Origin: Cyclobacteriaceae bacterium
GTDB lineage: Bacteria > Bacteroidota > Bacteroidia > Cytophagales > Cyclobacteriaceae
Assembly: GCA_026003355.1 (NCBI GenBank)
Contig: BPHC01000003.1
Location: 165,093-229,092, forward strand
Reading direction: 5' to 3'
DNA length: 64,000 bases
Position numbers and translations under genes: made by a program
Shown: piece by piece, positions 24,523 to 34,300 of the stretch
Layout: the number at the start of each line of letters is the position of its first letter
How positions within the stretch are numbered: the stretch's first letter is position 1
The notes under the pieces: model-generated
The model's input: only the letters and a program-made list of their open reading frames with translations
The model's database searches: none
What the model was told of the DNA's origin: nothing

Positions 24523-25230
24523 ATGAAATACAAACGCATACTTCTGAAACTCAGCGGAGAGGCATTGCAGGGCAAAAACAGGCAGCACCATATTGACCGT
24601 GAGGTACTTGAACAATATGCCGAAGAGATTAAAGAAGTAAAGGAGCTGGGTGTTGAGTTGGCCATCGTTATTGGAGGAGGCAATATTTTCAGAGGGGGCG
24701 AAGCCGAATGGCTGGGAATAGACCGCGTGCAGGGCGATTACATGGGCATGCTGGCCACCGTAATTAATGGCATGGCGTTGCAGAGCGCCCTGGAACGCCA
24801 CGGGCTGTACACCCGTTTAATGTCGGGCATAAAAATGGAGCAGGTATGCGAACCTTTCATCAGGCGAAGGGCCATTCGCCACCTGGAAAAGGGACGTATC
24901 GTGATTTTCGGGGCTGGTATTGGCAACCCCTACTTTACCACCGACTCCACAGCCAGCCTGCGCGCCATTGAAATTCAGGCCGATGTGGTGTTAAAAGGTA
25001 CGCGTGTAGACGGTGTGTACAACAAAGACCCCGAAAAATTTACCGATGCCGTACGTTATGCTCAGCTCACCTTTATGGAGGCCTATGAAAAAAACCTGAA
25101 CATTATGGACATGACGGCTTTTACGCTGTGCATGGAAAACAAGCTGCCCATTATTGTTTTTGATATGAACAAGAAGGGCAACCTGCTGCGGGTTGCCAAA
25201 GGCGAAGAAGCCGGAACGCTTATATCCTGA
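24523..25230 (+). CDS. pyrH: UMP kinase
   Basis: A 235-residue hexameric-type UMP kinase of the amino-acid kinase fold: [12 protein letters not shown] at the start, [11 protein letters not shown] near 47, and [15 protein letters not shown] near 160. It makes UDP from UMP. frr follows after 27 bases, the order seen in many bacteria (pyrH-frr). Confidence 0.95.
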   Translation: MKYKRILLKLSGEALQGKNRQHHIDREVLEQYAEEIKEVKELGVELAIVIGGGNIFRGGEAEWLGIDRVQGDYMGMLATVINGMALQSALERHGLYTRLMSGIKMEQVCEPFIRRRAIRHLEKGRIVIFGAGIGNPYFTTDSTASLRAIEIQADVVLKGTRVDGVYNKDPEKFTDAVRYAQLTFMEAYEKNLNIMDMTAFTLCMENKLPIIVFDMNKKGNLLRVAKGEEAGTLIS

Positions 25231-25257
25231 GTATCCGAACAAACAACCTGAACCGTT

Positions 25258-25812
25258 ATGGAAGAAATTGAACTGTATCTGGAAGAAGCCCGCGACCACA
25301 TGATTAAATCCGTAAACCATGTTACGGGCGAGCTCCTTAAAATAAGGGCGGGCAAGGCCAGTCCGGCTATGCTGGATGGCGTACAGGTTTCGTACTATGG
25401 CACGCCTACTCCGCTTAATCAGGTGTCATCCATTACAACGCCCGATGCCCGCACCATCTTTATCAAGCCCTGGGAAAAAAACCTAATACCCGAAATAGAA
25501 AAAGCCATTCGCGATGCCAACCTGGGGTTAAACCCGCAAAACGACGGCCAGCAGGTAATAGTTAACATACCTATGCTTACCGAAGAACGCAGAAAGCAAC
25601 TGGTAAGGCAGGTGCATCAGGAATGCGAACACGGGCGCATCAGCATTCGCAACATTCGCAAGGAAACCAACGAGCAGATCAAGAAAGTAAAAGGGGTGTC
25701 TGAAGACGACATTAAAGATGCCGAGGCGCGCGTACAAAAACTTACCGATGAGTACATTGCGAAAATAGATTCGCTGATGAAGAAAAAAGAAAGCGAAATC
25801 ATGACGGTGTAA
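25258..25812 (+). CDS. frr: ribosome recycling factor
   Basis: A 184-residue RRF of normal length: LRAGKASP-type segment (KIRAGKASPAMLDGV), the tip VSYYGTPTPLNQVSSI, and the helical arms (TEERRKQLVRQ, SIRNIRKETNEQIKK). It splits the post-termination ribosome together with EF-G. A small membrane protein gene starts 1 base after the stop. Confidence 0.96.
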   Translation: MEEIELYLEEARDHMIKSVNHVTGELLKIRAGKASPAMLDGVQVSYYGTPTPLNQVSSITTPDARTIFIKPWEKNLIPEIEKAIRDANLGLNPQNDGQQVIVNIPMLTEERRKQLVRQVHQECEHGRISIRNIRKETNEQIKKVKGVSEDDIKDAEARVQKLTDEYIAKIDSLMKKKESEIMTV

Positions 25813-25813
25813 T

Positions 25814-26239
25814 ATGGAACAGGCCTCATTTGCCGGACGAATTAAAAATTCCGTGGTCCGGTTTTTTAAACGGCTGCTGCTGGTATTGCTGCTGGTTGCA
25901 TTCATTGCATTTGCATTTCTTTACTGGGGTGTTTACGAACGAGGTGTTATGGCTGGCAGGGTTTTGCGTATTACACAAAAAGGCATGGTGTTTAAAACCT
26001 ACGAAGGCAAACTCAGCCTGGAGTCTTTCGGGGCGTTGCGCAATACCAGCCCCATAGCCGAAACATTCGATTTTTCAGTTGAAAGATCAGACACAACCGT
26101 TATCCGTAACCTGCAGGAGGTGGCCCTCTCGGGCGAGCGCGTAAACCTGCATTTTGTGAAACGTTACCTTAAGATGCCCTGGCGGGGCGAAACCCGCTAT
26201 TTTATCAAACGGGTTGAGCGCAACGCTTCCCGTCCATGA
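25814..26239 (+). CDS. single-pass membrane protein, function unknown
   Basis: A 141-residue protein with one membrane segment at about 20-42 (LLLVLLLVAFIAFAFLYWGV) and a periplasmic C-terminal domain starting GVMAGRVLRITQKGMVFKTYEG, with LHFVKRYLKMPWRGETRY near the end. Relatives in Bacteroidota have been labelled 6-phosphogluconate dehydrogenase in databases, but no such enzyme domain is present. It is tightly packed between frr and the next gene (ATGA overlap). Function unknown. Confidence 0.75.
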   Translation: MEQASFAGRIKNSVVRFFKRLLLVLLLVAFIAFAFLYWGVYERGVMAGRVLRITQKGMVFKTYEGKLSLESFGALRNTSPIAETFDFSVERSDTTVIRNLQEVALSGERVNLHFVKRYLKMPWRGETRYFIKRVERNASRP

Positions 26240-26715
26240 GGGCTGTAGTAATAACCGCTGTGTTGCTTACCGCCTTGGTGGCAAAAGCACAAAAACGCCA
26301 ATCTTATTACTATGCAGAAATAAGGCTTGTAAACGGTGAGCAGGTATATGGACGTTGGGTGTATGCCGACTCTGCAGGTGTAGCCATTCAACTGCCTGCC
26401 GATACCCTGTTGTTAAAGCCGGAAGAAGTACTGCAAATAAACATACGCAGAAGCAATGCCTCTGTGCGGTATGCATTGCTGGGTGCGGCCACAGGCTTTG
26501 CCATTGGATTTGGCGCAGGATGGCTGGAGTATGACGACCGCCATCAGGGCGATATTAACCACATTGGCCGTGCGGCCGGCACCGGGCTGCTGGCATCCTT
26601 TGTCGGTGCTTTTGCCGGATTTGCCTATGGCCGTATTCCAAAAGATTACCACATTGGCGGAAGCAAAATGCTTTACTTAAGGCAACTGAGCCGGTTTAGA
26701 AGGTTTAATCATTAA
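26236..26715 (+). CDS. exported protein with glycine-rich hydrophobic segments
   Basis: A 159-residue protein. Signal peptide MRAVVITAVLLTALVAKAQ; then a strand-rich part (YYAEIRLVNGEQVYGRWVYA) that reads like the start of many Bacteroidota envelope proteins handling a stored property; then two glycine-rich hydrophobic stretches (ALLGAATGFAIGFGAGW and GLLASFVGAFAGFAYG), probably membrane-associated. Starts at an ATG that overlaps the previous stop. Not assigned to a named family. Confidence 0.7.
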   Translation: MRAVVITAVLLTALVAKAQKRQSYYYAEIRLVNGEQVYGRWVYADSAGVAIQLPADTLLLKPEEVLQINIRRSNASVRYALLGAATGFAIGFGAGWLEYDDRHQGDINHIGRAAGTGLLASFVGAFAGFAYGRIPKDYHIGGSKMLYLRQLSRFRRFNH

Positions 26716-26747
26716 TTTCAAACAACGTTATTTTCATACCCAAACAC

Positions 26748-27797
26748 ATGCTGCTGCTCTACGGGTCTTATGGTTACACGGGCCGCCTCATTGTCGAAGA
26801 ATGCCGCAGGCAAAACCTGCAGGTGCTGCTAAGCGGGCGCAATGCCCGGCAACTGGCAGCTCAAAGCCAACATACCGGCTATCCATATGAGGTATGCCAG
26901 CTAAACGATACCGATACCCTCCGCCAGATGCTAAGCAGGGTAAAGGCAGTGATTCATTGTGCAGGTCCCTTCCGTTATACTGCCCACGCCATGGCACAGG
27001 CCTGCGTGGAAACCGGTGTACATTATACCGACATTACCGGTGAGTATGAGGTGTTTGAGAAACTTGCCCGGCTCGATGATGTTGCCCGTAAACAAAACGT
27101 GATGATAATGCCTGGCACCGGTTTTGATGTGGTGCCCACCGACTGCCTGGCAGTTTACCTGAAAAGCAAACTCCCCGATGCCACACACCTGCAGCTGGCT
27201 TTTACGGGGCTTAGCGGCGGGCTTTCGCGCGGAACGCGGAAAAGCATGATTGAAAACCTGGGAAGCCCGGGAAAAATAAGGGTAAACGGAAAACTCACCA
27301 GCCTGCCCCTGGGCAAAAAGGTAATGGAGGTTGATTTCGGCAAGTTCCGGCATTTAACCATGTGTATTCCATGGGGCGATATTGCCACGGCATGGTATAG
27401 CACGGCCATTCCCAACATAGAAGTCTATGCAGGTGTTTCGCCCAAAACTCTGGCCCGGATAAAATACACCCGCATTCTTAACCCACTGTTGAGAACCCGT
27501 GCGGTTAAAAACCTTCTTCACCTGCAGGCCGATCGTCAGGCAGGACCTACAACAGAAAAGATACTGCAGGGGAAGAGCTATGTGTGGGGAAAGGTGTGGA
27601 ACGTGCAGGGCAAAACGGCCGAAGCAAGAATTGAAACCTTAAACGGCTACCTGCTTACTTCAAAAACCAGTGTTTTAATTGCCCGGCTCCTGCTAAATGG
27701 AAATTTTAAACCCGGATTTCAAACCCCTGCCATGGCTTATGGACCTGATTTGATTTTGCAGGTGGAAGGCACAATCCGAACCGATGGGGCATCCTGA
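26748..27797 (+). CDS. saccharopine dehydrogenase-like NAD(P) oxidoreductase
   Basis: A 349-residue member of the Sacchrp_dh_NADP family, unrelated in sequence to the LYS1-like enzyme at 869. YGSYGYTGRLIVEEC is the nucleotide-binding start, VIHCAGPFRYTAHAMAQAC and MPGTGFDVVPTDCLAVYL follow as in trans-acting enoyl reductases and related proteins. The substrate is not predictable: members act in lipid or polyketide metabolism as well as on amino acids. A hydrophobic C-terminal region (TSKTSVLIARLLLNG) is consistent with lipid contact. Confidence 0.8.
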   Translation: MLLLYGSYGYTGRLIVEECRRQNLQVLLSGRNARQLAAQSQHTGYPYEVCQLNDTDTLRQMLSRVKAVIHCAGPFRYTAHAMAQACVETGVHYTDITGEYEVFEKLARLDDVARKQNVMIMPGTGFDVVPTDCLAVYLKSKLPDATHLQLAFTGLSGGLSRGTRKSMIENLGSPGKIRVNGKLTSLPLGKKVMEVDFGKFRHLTMCIPWGDIATAWYSTAIPNIEVYAGVSPKTLARIKYTRILNPLLRTRAVKNLLHLQADRQAGPTTEKILQGKSYVWGKVWNVQGKTAEARIETLNGYLLTSKTSVLIARLLLNGNFKPGFQTPAMAYGPDLILQVEGTIRTDGAS

Positions 27798-27848
27798 AGA
27801 ATCCGGAAAATTTTTTGTATTTTGAAAGCTAAACAAAACACACCTAAC

Positions 27849-28541
27849 ATGAAAACCCTCTGCTTAACCTGTGCAGCGCTCCTGTGGGCTTATTGTACTG
27901 TTGCCCAATGCAACGACTACTATGTAATTTCCAATGGCTCGGCCTGGAGTTACGAAAGTTTTGATGCAAAAGGGAAGTCGGTTGGGAAAAACGAACAAAA
28001 GGTAACCGCCTATGAACCTACACCCAACGGGTATAAGGCCACTTTACGTTCCATTATGTATAGCGATAAAGGCAAAAAACTTATGGAAGCCGACCTGGAA
28101 GTGAGATGTGAAAACGGCACGTTTATTATGGACATGCGCAGGTTTATACCCCAAGAACAGCAAAAAATGTTTGAATCGTACGAGTTGAAGGTAGAAAGTG
28201 ATAATCTCGAAATCCCGTCGCGGCTTGCCGCGGGGCAAACGTTAAAGAACGGCTCGGTTACATTAACGGCTGTCGGAAGCCCCATACCCATGAAGATTAC
28301 CGTTACCATTACCGACCGCAGGGTTGAAGGCCAGGAATCTGTTACCACACCCGCCGGAACATTTACCTGCTGGAAGATCTCGTCCAAATCCAGCACCCAG
28401 ATGCAAATGGGCATGAATATGAACATGAGTTTTTCATCGGTTGAGTGGATTACCGAAAAAACCGGCCTGGTGCGGAGTGAATCGTATGACAGGAACGGTA
28501 GGCTGTCAGCTTACACCGTGCTGGTTAGCCGGCAGCAGTAA
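27849..28541 (+). CDS. TapB-family exported protein (DUF3108-like)
   Basis: 230 residues from the ATG at 27849; the track start at 27822 is a TTG 9 codons earlier. Signal peptide MKTLCLTCAALLWAYCTVAQ. The mature part opens CNDYYVISNGSAWSYESFDA and continues with KVTAYEPTPNGYKATL and GTFTCWKI, the pattern of the DUF3108-like/TapB beta-barrel family. TapB binds pili in Caldicellulosiruptor, but most relatives are of unknown function. A methionine-rich stretch (MQMGMNMNM) is near residue 195. Confidence 0.75.
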   Translation: MKTLCLTCAALLWAYCTVAQCNDYYVISNGSAWSYESFDAKGKSVGKNEQKVTAYEPTPNGYKATLRSIMYSDKGKKLMEADLEVRCENGTFIMDMRRFIPQEQQKMFESYELKVESDNLEIPSRLAAGQTLKNGSVTLTAVGSPIPMKITVTITDRRVEGQESVTTPAGTFTCWKISSKSSTQMQMGMNMNMSFSSVEWITEKTGLVRSESYDRNGRLSAYTVLVSRQQ

Positions 28542-28543
28542 TC

Positions 28544-28858
28544 TTATATATGAAATACCCATTCGGCATAAAGGCTGTCGTGCGGATTAAAGTCGGTGCG
28601 TGGCGAGAAGTGGTAATCCAGTGCTTCGGCAAAATCCAGCCGGGTAACGTTTAGATTACGGTAACCTGCCTGGCCACCGGCTTTGGTAAAGCCGCGTTCC
28701 TGCCATGCTGCCAGCATAATTTTATTGCGCGTGGTGCGGTATATGCCATAGGGATGGATGATGCGCGGCAGGGGTTCGCCTGCCAGTTGTATGCGGCAAG
28801 CCCGCTTTTCCTGAGTTGCCTGGTAAAGCAACTGTACTATTTCTTCCAGCTCGTTCAT
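28544..28858 (-). CDS. small WYL-like domain protein
   Basis: 104 residues from the ATG at 28858, which overlaps the selD stop as TAATG; the track start lies inside selD. LPRIIHPYGIYRTTRNKIML and GYRNLNVTRLDFAEAL follow the ligand-sensing part of WYL domains, without an HTH. It may sense a ligand or bind nucleic acid; the link to selenium metabolism is by coupling to selD only. Confidence 0.6.
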   Translation of the reverse strand: MNELEEIVQLLYQATQEKRACRIQLAGEPLPRIIHPYGIYRTTRNKIMLAAWQERGFTKAGGQAGYRNLNVTRLDFAEALDYHFSPRTDFNPHDSLYAEWVFHI

Positions 28859-29892
28859 TATACAATGTAAATGCGGTGGTCCCCCGGGTTGATCATGCGG
28901 CCTATCAGCCACACCGGTGTGTTCAGGTCATTCATAGCGGCTTCAAATGCGGCACGGGCATTTTCATTTACGCAAACCAATAGCCCCCCGTTTGTCTGAG
29001 GGTCGCAAAGCGTTAGCAGCGATTCGGCGGTAATGCCGGTTACTTTTTTTTCGTAACCCTGCCAGTTGCGCATGGTATTGTCGGGGTACACCATGCGGGC
29101 AGTATAATGTTTCAGGTTGGTAAACAGGGGTACCTTGCTGTATAGCAGTTCGGCTGAGGTATTGCTTCCTTCGCACACTTCGGTAAGGTGGCCCAGCAGG
29201 CCGAACCCGGTTACATCGGTCATAGCAGAAACGTGCGGCATCATGCCAAGCTGCTCACCGGCGTGATTCAGCTTTTTCATCCATTCAATGGCTTCCTGCA
29301 GGTCGCCTTCGGCAGCCAGGTTACGCCTTGCTGCAGTGGCAATAATGCCGCTGCCCAACGGTTTGGTAAGGTAAATGGCATCACCCGGCTTTGCAGTACT
29401 GTTGCGCTTTAGGTTCTGTTTTTTTATCAATCCGGTTACGGCCAGGCCGAAAAACGGTTCGGGGCTGTCAATGCTGTGCCCTCCGGCCAGCGGAATGCCG
29501 GCTTTTGCGCAGGTTTCGCGTCCACCATGCAGTACATCGGCAGCAACTGCTGCCGGAATTTTTTCTACCGGCCAGCCCAGCAGGGCAAGTGCCATCAGGG
29601 GTTTACCGCCCATGGCATACACATCGCTCAGGGCATTGGCCGCTGCAATGGCTCCGAAGTTGTGGGCATCGTCTACTACCGGCATAAAGAAATCGGCCGT
29701 GCTGATCAGGCAGGTTTGGTCATGGATGGCCATAACCGCCGCATCATCGCGTGTTTCCATGCCTACCAGCAGGTCAGGAAATGCGTGCTGGTTAATAACC
29801 TGCTTTTGCAGAATTTCCTCAAGCACGGAAGGGGCAATTTTACAGCCGCAACCGGCGCCATGCGAGAACTGCGTAAGTTTAAGCGAAGTCAT
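28858..29892 (-). CDS. selD: selenide, water dikinase
   Basis: A 344-residue selenophosphate synthetase. The active-site loop is GAGCGCK near residues 13-19, with Cys (no TGA/selenocysteine codon) at the catalytic position; DDAAVMAIHDQTCLISTADF near 50 and LTDVTGFGLLGH-type (MTDVTGFGLLGHL) near 225 are conserved. It makes selenophosphate from selenide and ATP. With selU upstream it supplies the 2-selenouridine tRNA pathway; selA and selB are not in the window. Confidence 0.95.
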   Translation of the reverse strand: MTSLKLTQFSHGAGCGCKIAPSVLEEILQKQVINQHAFPDLLVGMETRDDAAVMAIHDQTCLISTADFFMPVVDDAHNFGAIAAANALSDVYAMGGKPLMALALLGWPVEKIPAAVAADVLHGGRETCAKAGIPLAGGHSIDSPEPFFGLAVTGLIKKQNLKRNSTAKPGDAIYLTKPLGSGIIATAARRNLAAEGDLQEAIEWMKKLNHAGEQLGMMPHVSAMTDVTGFGLLGHLTEVCEGSNTSAELLYSKVPLFTNLKHYTARMVYPDNTMRNWQGYEKKVTGITAESLLTLCDPQTNGGLLVCVNENARAAFEAAMNDLNTPVWLIGRMINPGDHRIYIV

Positions 29893-29930
29893 GATTGCGA
29901 TAGGTTGCTGAAGCGATGGGTTTAAGTGGT

Positions 29931-30953
29931 TTACGTGCTGAAATTTTGACTTACAAGCTGTTGTACAACGCTTTCGGTGTTTTTTCCGTCCCAGGCAATG
30001 TGGGCTGCTATGCGGTGTTGCCTCCTGTTCAGGCCATTCAGATAGGCCTTGTCGTAGTAGGTAAGAATGCAGTTAATGGCATCGGCCCAGTTGCCGGCCA
30101 GCACGCTGTTGTGTGCCTGCCGGTAGGCGGCATGGCCAAGCCGGGGAATTATGGTTTTTAGTGCTTCAAGGAAGCTGTTGGTGTCGGCCGGTGCGTATTC
30201 GGCTACGAGGCGTTGAATGCGTACTGATTTTTCGGTTTGCAGTACAATTACCGGGCTAACTGCCATGCGTTTCCACAGGGGCTGGGGAAGAAATACTTTG
30301 CCGATGGCCACCGACTCATCTTCTAACCACACCGGTTTACTGATGTCCATCCGAAGCAGCTCTTCAAAAAGGTTGTTTTCAAACTGTTCGGTGGTAGGCT
30401 GCGGGGGCATGTTGAGGCCGCCAAACACCGACCCTCTGTGGCAGGCCAGTGTTTCGAGGTCAATAACCTGTTCGCCGTGTTGCCGCAGGGCGTGCAATAT
30501 TTCGGTTTTGCCGGTTCCGGTAAGGCCGCCAATAATGCGCAGTTGCCAGCCTTTAGCAAAGTATTGGTGTGCCAGTTTCCGGTAGGCTTTGTATCCGTCC
30601 TGCAGGGTGTGGCAGGCCAGGCCTGCCATCTGGCAAAATCGGCTAAAGTAGTCCGAGCGCATGCCGCCCCGCCAGCAGTGCGCTATTAACTCCTTTTTAT
30701 TGCCGGTCAATTGTTCGGCTTGCTCAATAAGGTCTGCGAGGTGCGGTCCCGCCAGCCTGAAACCCGTGCGGATGGCTTCAGCCTGCCCGCTGTTTTTGTA
30801 GGCAATGCCCACTGCTGCCCGTGCCGCATTGTTGAGCAAAGGAATATTGACAGCGTGGGGTATATGACCGGCCAGGTATTCGCCCTCCGAGCGGACATCG
30901 GCAACGGGCAATTCGGTGCGCAATTGTAAAAACGCTTTAACCGGCAACTCCAT
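29931..30953 (-). CDS. selU: tRNA 2-selenouridine synthase
   Basis: A 340-residue SelU (MnmH). The rhodanese domain has the catalytic Cys in IAHCWRGGMRSDYF near residue 92; the P-loop GGLTGTGKTEIL follows near 145, then the MnmH-specific region (LACHRGSVFGGLNMPPQPTT). It replaces sulfur by selenium in the wobble uridine of tRNAs for Lys, Glu and Gln using selenophosphate. Immediately upstream of selD, on the same strand, 38 bases apart. Confidence 0.93.
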   Translation of the reverse strand: MELPVKAFLQLRTELPVADVRSEGEYLAGHIPHAVNIPLLNNAARAAVGIAYKNSGQAEAIRTGFRLAGPHLADLIEQAEQLTGNKKELIAHCWRGGMRSDYFSRFCQMAGLACHTLQDGYKAYRKLAHQYFAKGWQLRIIGGLTGTGKTEILHALRQHGEQVIDLETLACHRGSVFGGLNMPPQPTTEQFENNLFEELLRMDISKPVWLEDESVAIGKVFLPQPLWKRMAVSPVIVLQTEKSVRIQRLVAEYAPADTNSFLEALKTIIPRLGHAAYRQAHNSVLAGNWADAINCILTYYDKAYLNGLNRRQHRIAAHIAWDGKNTESVVQQLVSQNFST

Positions 30954-30976
30954 GCGGTGAAGTTAACAAAGGCAAA

Positions 30977-33634
30977 TCAGTTGTCGGAGAAGCGCACCAT
31001 AATATTGGAGGCAATGCCGATGCGAAGGCCAAAGGTTTGGTATGTGCCGCTTTGAAAGGCTGCTGCAGCTTCGAGCCTGAATAGCCGGAGAATGCCGTTA
31101 ACGGCATAGCCGGCTTCAAAGTAATTTTCCGATCGGGCCGTGTACAGGTAATTGATAAAGACACTTTCGCGTATGCCCAGCAGATGCAGCTTGTAAACCG
31201 ATGACAGCAGCAGCTTCCGGAAGCGGTAATTCAGGTTTGTAACCAGGTATTGACCCGTTGTGCTGTACCGGTAATAATCCAGCAGCCGAAAGCTTGCGGT
31301 GGGGTTTGCAGTGGCCAGGGGTGTAAGGTTGCCCATAAAGTGCCGGTAGTCCATAAACGCCAGGCTGTCGGTGTTGAAGAATTTTCCGGCCTGCAGGCGG
31401 ATGTTGAGAAAGCCGCGCACGCCAATTCCAAATGAGTGGCTTAATCCCAGTTCGGCACGGCTAAAATTTATGCTGCTTTTTAACAGGGGCGCTCCCCGGT
31501 CGTAGCGTAAGCTAAAGGTGGGAGAGGAACTTTCAATGGGGTATTTTCTTCCGTTGCGCATGCGGTATTTCAGCCAGGGGGAGACTGAAAGTGTTGCCGA
31601 CCCGGTAAAGGCATAGTGTTCAGGAAAACCTGTGTCTGTCAATTCCAGATTTTCGGGGGCATTGGGTGAATAGCCCTCACTGCCGGATTTGCTTCGCCAC
31701 GAGTAGTTCGTGCGGTTAAAAAGATCTCTGCGCCGGGCATATGCAAGGGTGGTACTGAGGTTTACCCGCGGGCCAAGCGATTGCTGCAGGCGTGCAGAGA
31801 TAAAGTCCTGCTCATAGATTTTCATATAATTCTGTTGTGCCAGCAGTGAGGTAAAGGTGTTGATAACAGGTAAAATGGGTTCATCGGCATTAAACTGCTG
31901 CACATAGCGGCCGCCTTCTATCTGCACGCGACCTTTTATGTTTCGTAGTTGCAACCGCAAAGTGCCGCTGAGCTGCGCCGGGGCAAATGCATACCGAAAG
32001 GTGGGCCGTAAGTTCAGCCGGCTGCGCAGCGAATCGTGCAGGGCGTATCCAAAATTCGAGCGGTGCAGCAGCACAAAGCCTTCAACCGGGTTAAACAATA
32101 CCTGAAGGGGTTCCAGCCACAGACTGGCGCTTTTGGTTAACCTGTAGAAATCACCGATAAAAACATCCCAGGGCTGAAAGCCCGCTTTGTTTTTTTCTGA
32201 TCTTCGAAGCGTGTCGCCTGCTTCTTTTTTGCGTTCTTCAATGGCCAGGCTGTCGGTAATGCGGTAGCCTTTTATTTCTTCATCGCTAAGCGGAACAGGC
32301 CGGACGGCCGCCCAGTAAGCCGAGTCCCTCCGGAAGGCAGTGCTGTCGACCTCAAAGCTGGTTATGGCAATTATACCGGGGTCGGGTTGCTGCTTTTGTT
32401 CCTGCTTTTCATATTCTTTCATCAGGGCTTTTAACTCCCTGGTGGTAATTTCCTGTCCGGCTTCCAGCCGTTTTTGCAGCGACTGGCTTTTGCGACTCAG
32501 ATTTTTTTCGGCTTCAAGGGCTTTTTCCTTTTCCAGTTTTTCATCAATTATTTTCAGGTTATCTGCCACCAGTTCCTGGTTCAGCACAATGTGGTAGTTG
32601 CTTACCGTGGCCAGGTATGTGTATTCAAACTCAAACCCGAAAAACCGTCCGGTAATGTTAAAATGCTGCGAAACCGGCAGCCAGGCCTTATCGTTAACCG
32701 GTGCATACATTTGGTTAATGCGAATATGGAGGCCCAGTCTGGTTGTGGTAAAGTCTAGGCTATGAATGGCCCACCAGTCTTCGACAATATATAACATACC
32801 TTCTACTACATTGTCGCCCCGCGATCGCGGTATTACTTTTATTTTGCTTATGTCGTACTGGCGATCTTTAAATGTGCCCTGGTATTCGAATAGGTAATAA
32901 TTAAAGGCGGCAGGCGACAGGGGCGACACGGTTTCGGCAATCATGGGTTGATAGAAACTCCCAAATACGAAAGCGTTGGGTGAGGTGTTATTGTCGCGGC
33001 CATCGCTCCGGATGGAGATAATTTTTTCGCGAAAGATGGAAGGCCGCCTGTATTGGATTTCGCTAACCGACTCTGAAACAAAAACACGGTTTTTTTTAAT
33101 GCCTTCCTTCTCAAGGGCTTTTTTGGCCAGCCAGGGATAGTCTTTCAGCTTACCCGACCCTTTGATGTACACCCTTGCCGAAAAACTGTCGATTTGCTGG
33201 TTGTGGTATTTGGCTTTGGCTATAGCTTTGCGCATAATGGTGTAGGCTGGATCTTCCTTTCCGGCGGTAATGGTAACATTTTGTAGCACAATTACCTGCG
33301 GCTTAAGCCGGATGTTAAGTGTTACAAAGTTTTCGGTTACTTCAATTTGCTTTTGCTGTGTTTCATAACCTACGTGTTGGTAAATCATTTCGTAGGTGCC
33401 GGGAGGCAGACTTATCTCATAATAACCCTGTTCATTGGCCACTGTGCCGATGCCCAGTTGTTTAACGTAAATGGTGGCCCATGGCAGGGGAGTTGCCTCG
33501 TCTGAAAGAATAACACCTTTTACTCCGCCGGCATGCAGCAGGTAAGGCAGGCCCATCGCTGAAAAGAAGGCGATAAGCCGGGTGTATGCGGAAAAGCGCC
33601 ACAACAAGAATCTGGCTTCAGGTGTCAAAAGCAA
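30977..33634 (-). CDS. DUF5686 outer-membrane protein with CarboxypepD_reg domain
   Basis: An 885-residue protein. The start is TTG at 33634; the only nearby ATG would destroy the signal peptide (AYTRLIAFFSAMGLPYLLHA). A CarboxypepD_reg domain at about 35-120 is followed by the DUF5686 domain, with KYHNQQIDSFSARVYIKGSG, and a C-terminal region of alternating strands typical of an outer-membrane barrel (LTPLATANPTASFRLLDYY to VRFSDN). A coiled lysine/glutamate stretch lies near 395-450. Function unknown; common in Bacteroidota. Confidence 0.82.
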   Translation of the reverse strand: MLLTPEARFLLWRFSAYTRLIAFFSAMGLPYLLHAGGVKGVILSDEATPLPWATIYVKQLGIGTVANEQGYYEISLPPGTYEMIYQHVGYETQQKQIEVTENFVTLNIRLKPQVIVLQNVTITAGKEDPAYTIMRKAIAKAKYHNQQIDSFSARVYIKGSGKLKDYPWLAKKALEKEGIKKNRVFVSESVSEIQYRRPSIFREKIISIRSDGRDNNTSPNAFVFGSFYQPMIAETVSPLSPAAFNYYLFEYQGTFKDRQYDISKIKVIPRSRGDNVVEGMLYIVEDWWAIHSLDFTTTRLGLHIRINQMYAPVNDKAWLPVSQHFNITGRFFGFEFEYTYLATVSNYHIVLNQELVADNLKIIDEKLEKEKALEAEKNLSRKSQSLQKRLEAGQEITTRELKALMKEYEKQEQKQQPDPGIIAITSFEVDSTAFRRDSAYWAAVRPVPLSDEEIKGYRITDSLAIEERKKEAGDTLRRSEKNKAGFQPWDVFIGDFYRLTKSASLWLEPLQVLFNPVEGFVLLHRSNFGYALHDSLRSRLNLRPTFRYAFAPAQLSGTLRLQLRNIKGRVQIEGGRYVQQFNADEPILPVINTFTSLLAQQNYMKIYEQDFISARLQQSLGPRVNLSTTLAYARRRDLFNRTNYSWRSKSGSEGYSPNAPENLELTDTGFPEHYAFTGSATLSVSPWLKYRMRNGRKYPIESSSPTFSLRYDRGAPLLKSSINFSRAELGLSHSFGIGVRGFLNIRLQAGKFFNTDSLAFMDYRHFMGNLTPLATANPTASFRLLDYYRYSTTGQYLVTNLNYRFRKLLLSSVYKLHLLGIRESVFINYLYTARSENYFEAGYAVNGILRLFRLEAAAAFQSGTYQTFGLRIGIASNIMVRFSDN

Positions 33635-33688
33635 TTTTTCTGTAAAAATACAGGTTTAATGCCCTTGCGGGTTTGTGTATCGTACCAA

Positions 33689-34276
33689 CTACCGGTAAAA
33701 ATGCCGGGTACGTATTATTTCTTCCACCGGGTCGGGCACCAGGTAACGGATGGAATGATTTTTTTTTACGCATTCCCGGATAAAGGTTGCCGATATGCCG
33801 ATAAGCGGTGCGGGTACCATTTTAACATTAGGGTGATTGCGGATGGATTCGGTTTCGGGAGAGGGGGGCTCGCGCAGTATGCGCGGGTAAACATACAGGC
33901 CGTAATCGTCCAGGATGCGTTGATAGTTTTTCCAGCGCGAAAAAGTATGCAGATTATCTTCACCTATAATCAATTTAAAATCCTTATCCGGGTATTTTTC
34001 AGAAAGGTGTACCAATGTGTGAATGGTATAGTTGGGTTTGGGCAGATGAAACTCCACATCGCTTACTTCCAGTTTGTAGTTATCGTACACCGCGGCGCGC
34101 ACCATATCGTAGCGGTCGAAATCGTGGAGCAGCGATTTGGCCGGTTTAAGGGGGTTTTGGGGGGTAACCACAAACCACACCTTCTGCAGGTCGGTGGTTT
34201 CGGCCATGAGGTTGGCAATTATCATGTGCCCGGTATGAATGGGGTTAAACGAACCGAAGAACAGTCCTACTTTCAT
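33689..34276 (-). CDS. nadD: nicotinate-nucleotide adenylyltransferase
   Basis: 195 residues from the ATG at 34276; the track start two codons earlier is GTG. GLFFGSFNPIHTGHMIIAN is the nucleotidyltransferase T/HxGH region and IGISATFIRECVKKNHSIRY the second signature (ISSTxIR). It makes NaAD in NAD synthesis. gmk lies 24 bases upstream on the same strand. Confidence 0.94.
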   Translation of the reverse strand: MKVGLFFGSFNPIHTGHMIIANLMAETTDLQKVWFVVTPQNPLKPAKSLLHDFDRYDMVRAAVYDNYKLEVSDVEFHLPKPNYTIHTLVHLSEKYPDKDFKLIIGEDNLHTFSRWKNYQRILDDYGLYVYPRILREPPSPETESIRNHPNVKMVPAPLIGISATFIRECVKKNHSIRYLVPDPVEEIIRTRHFYR

Positions 34277-34300
34277 GGGCACGGTGTTAGGGTAAGGTGG

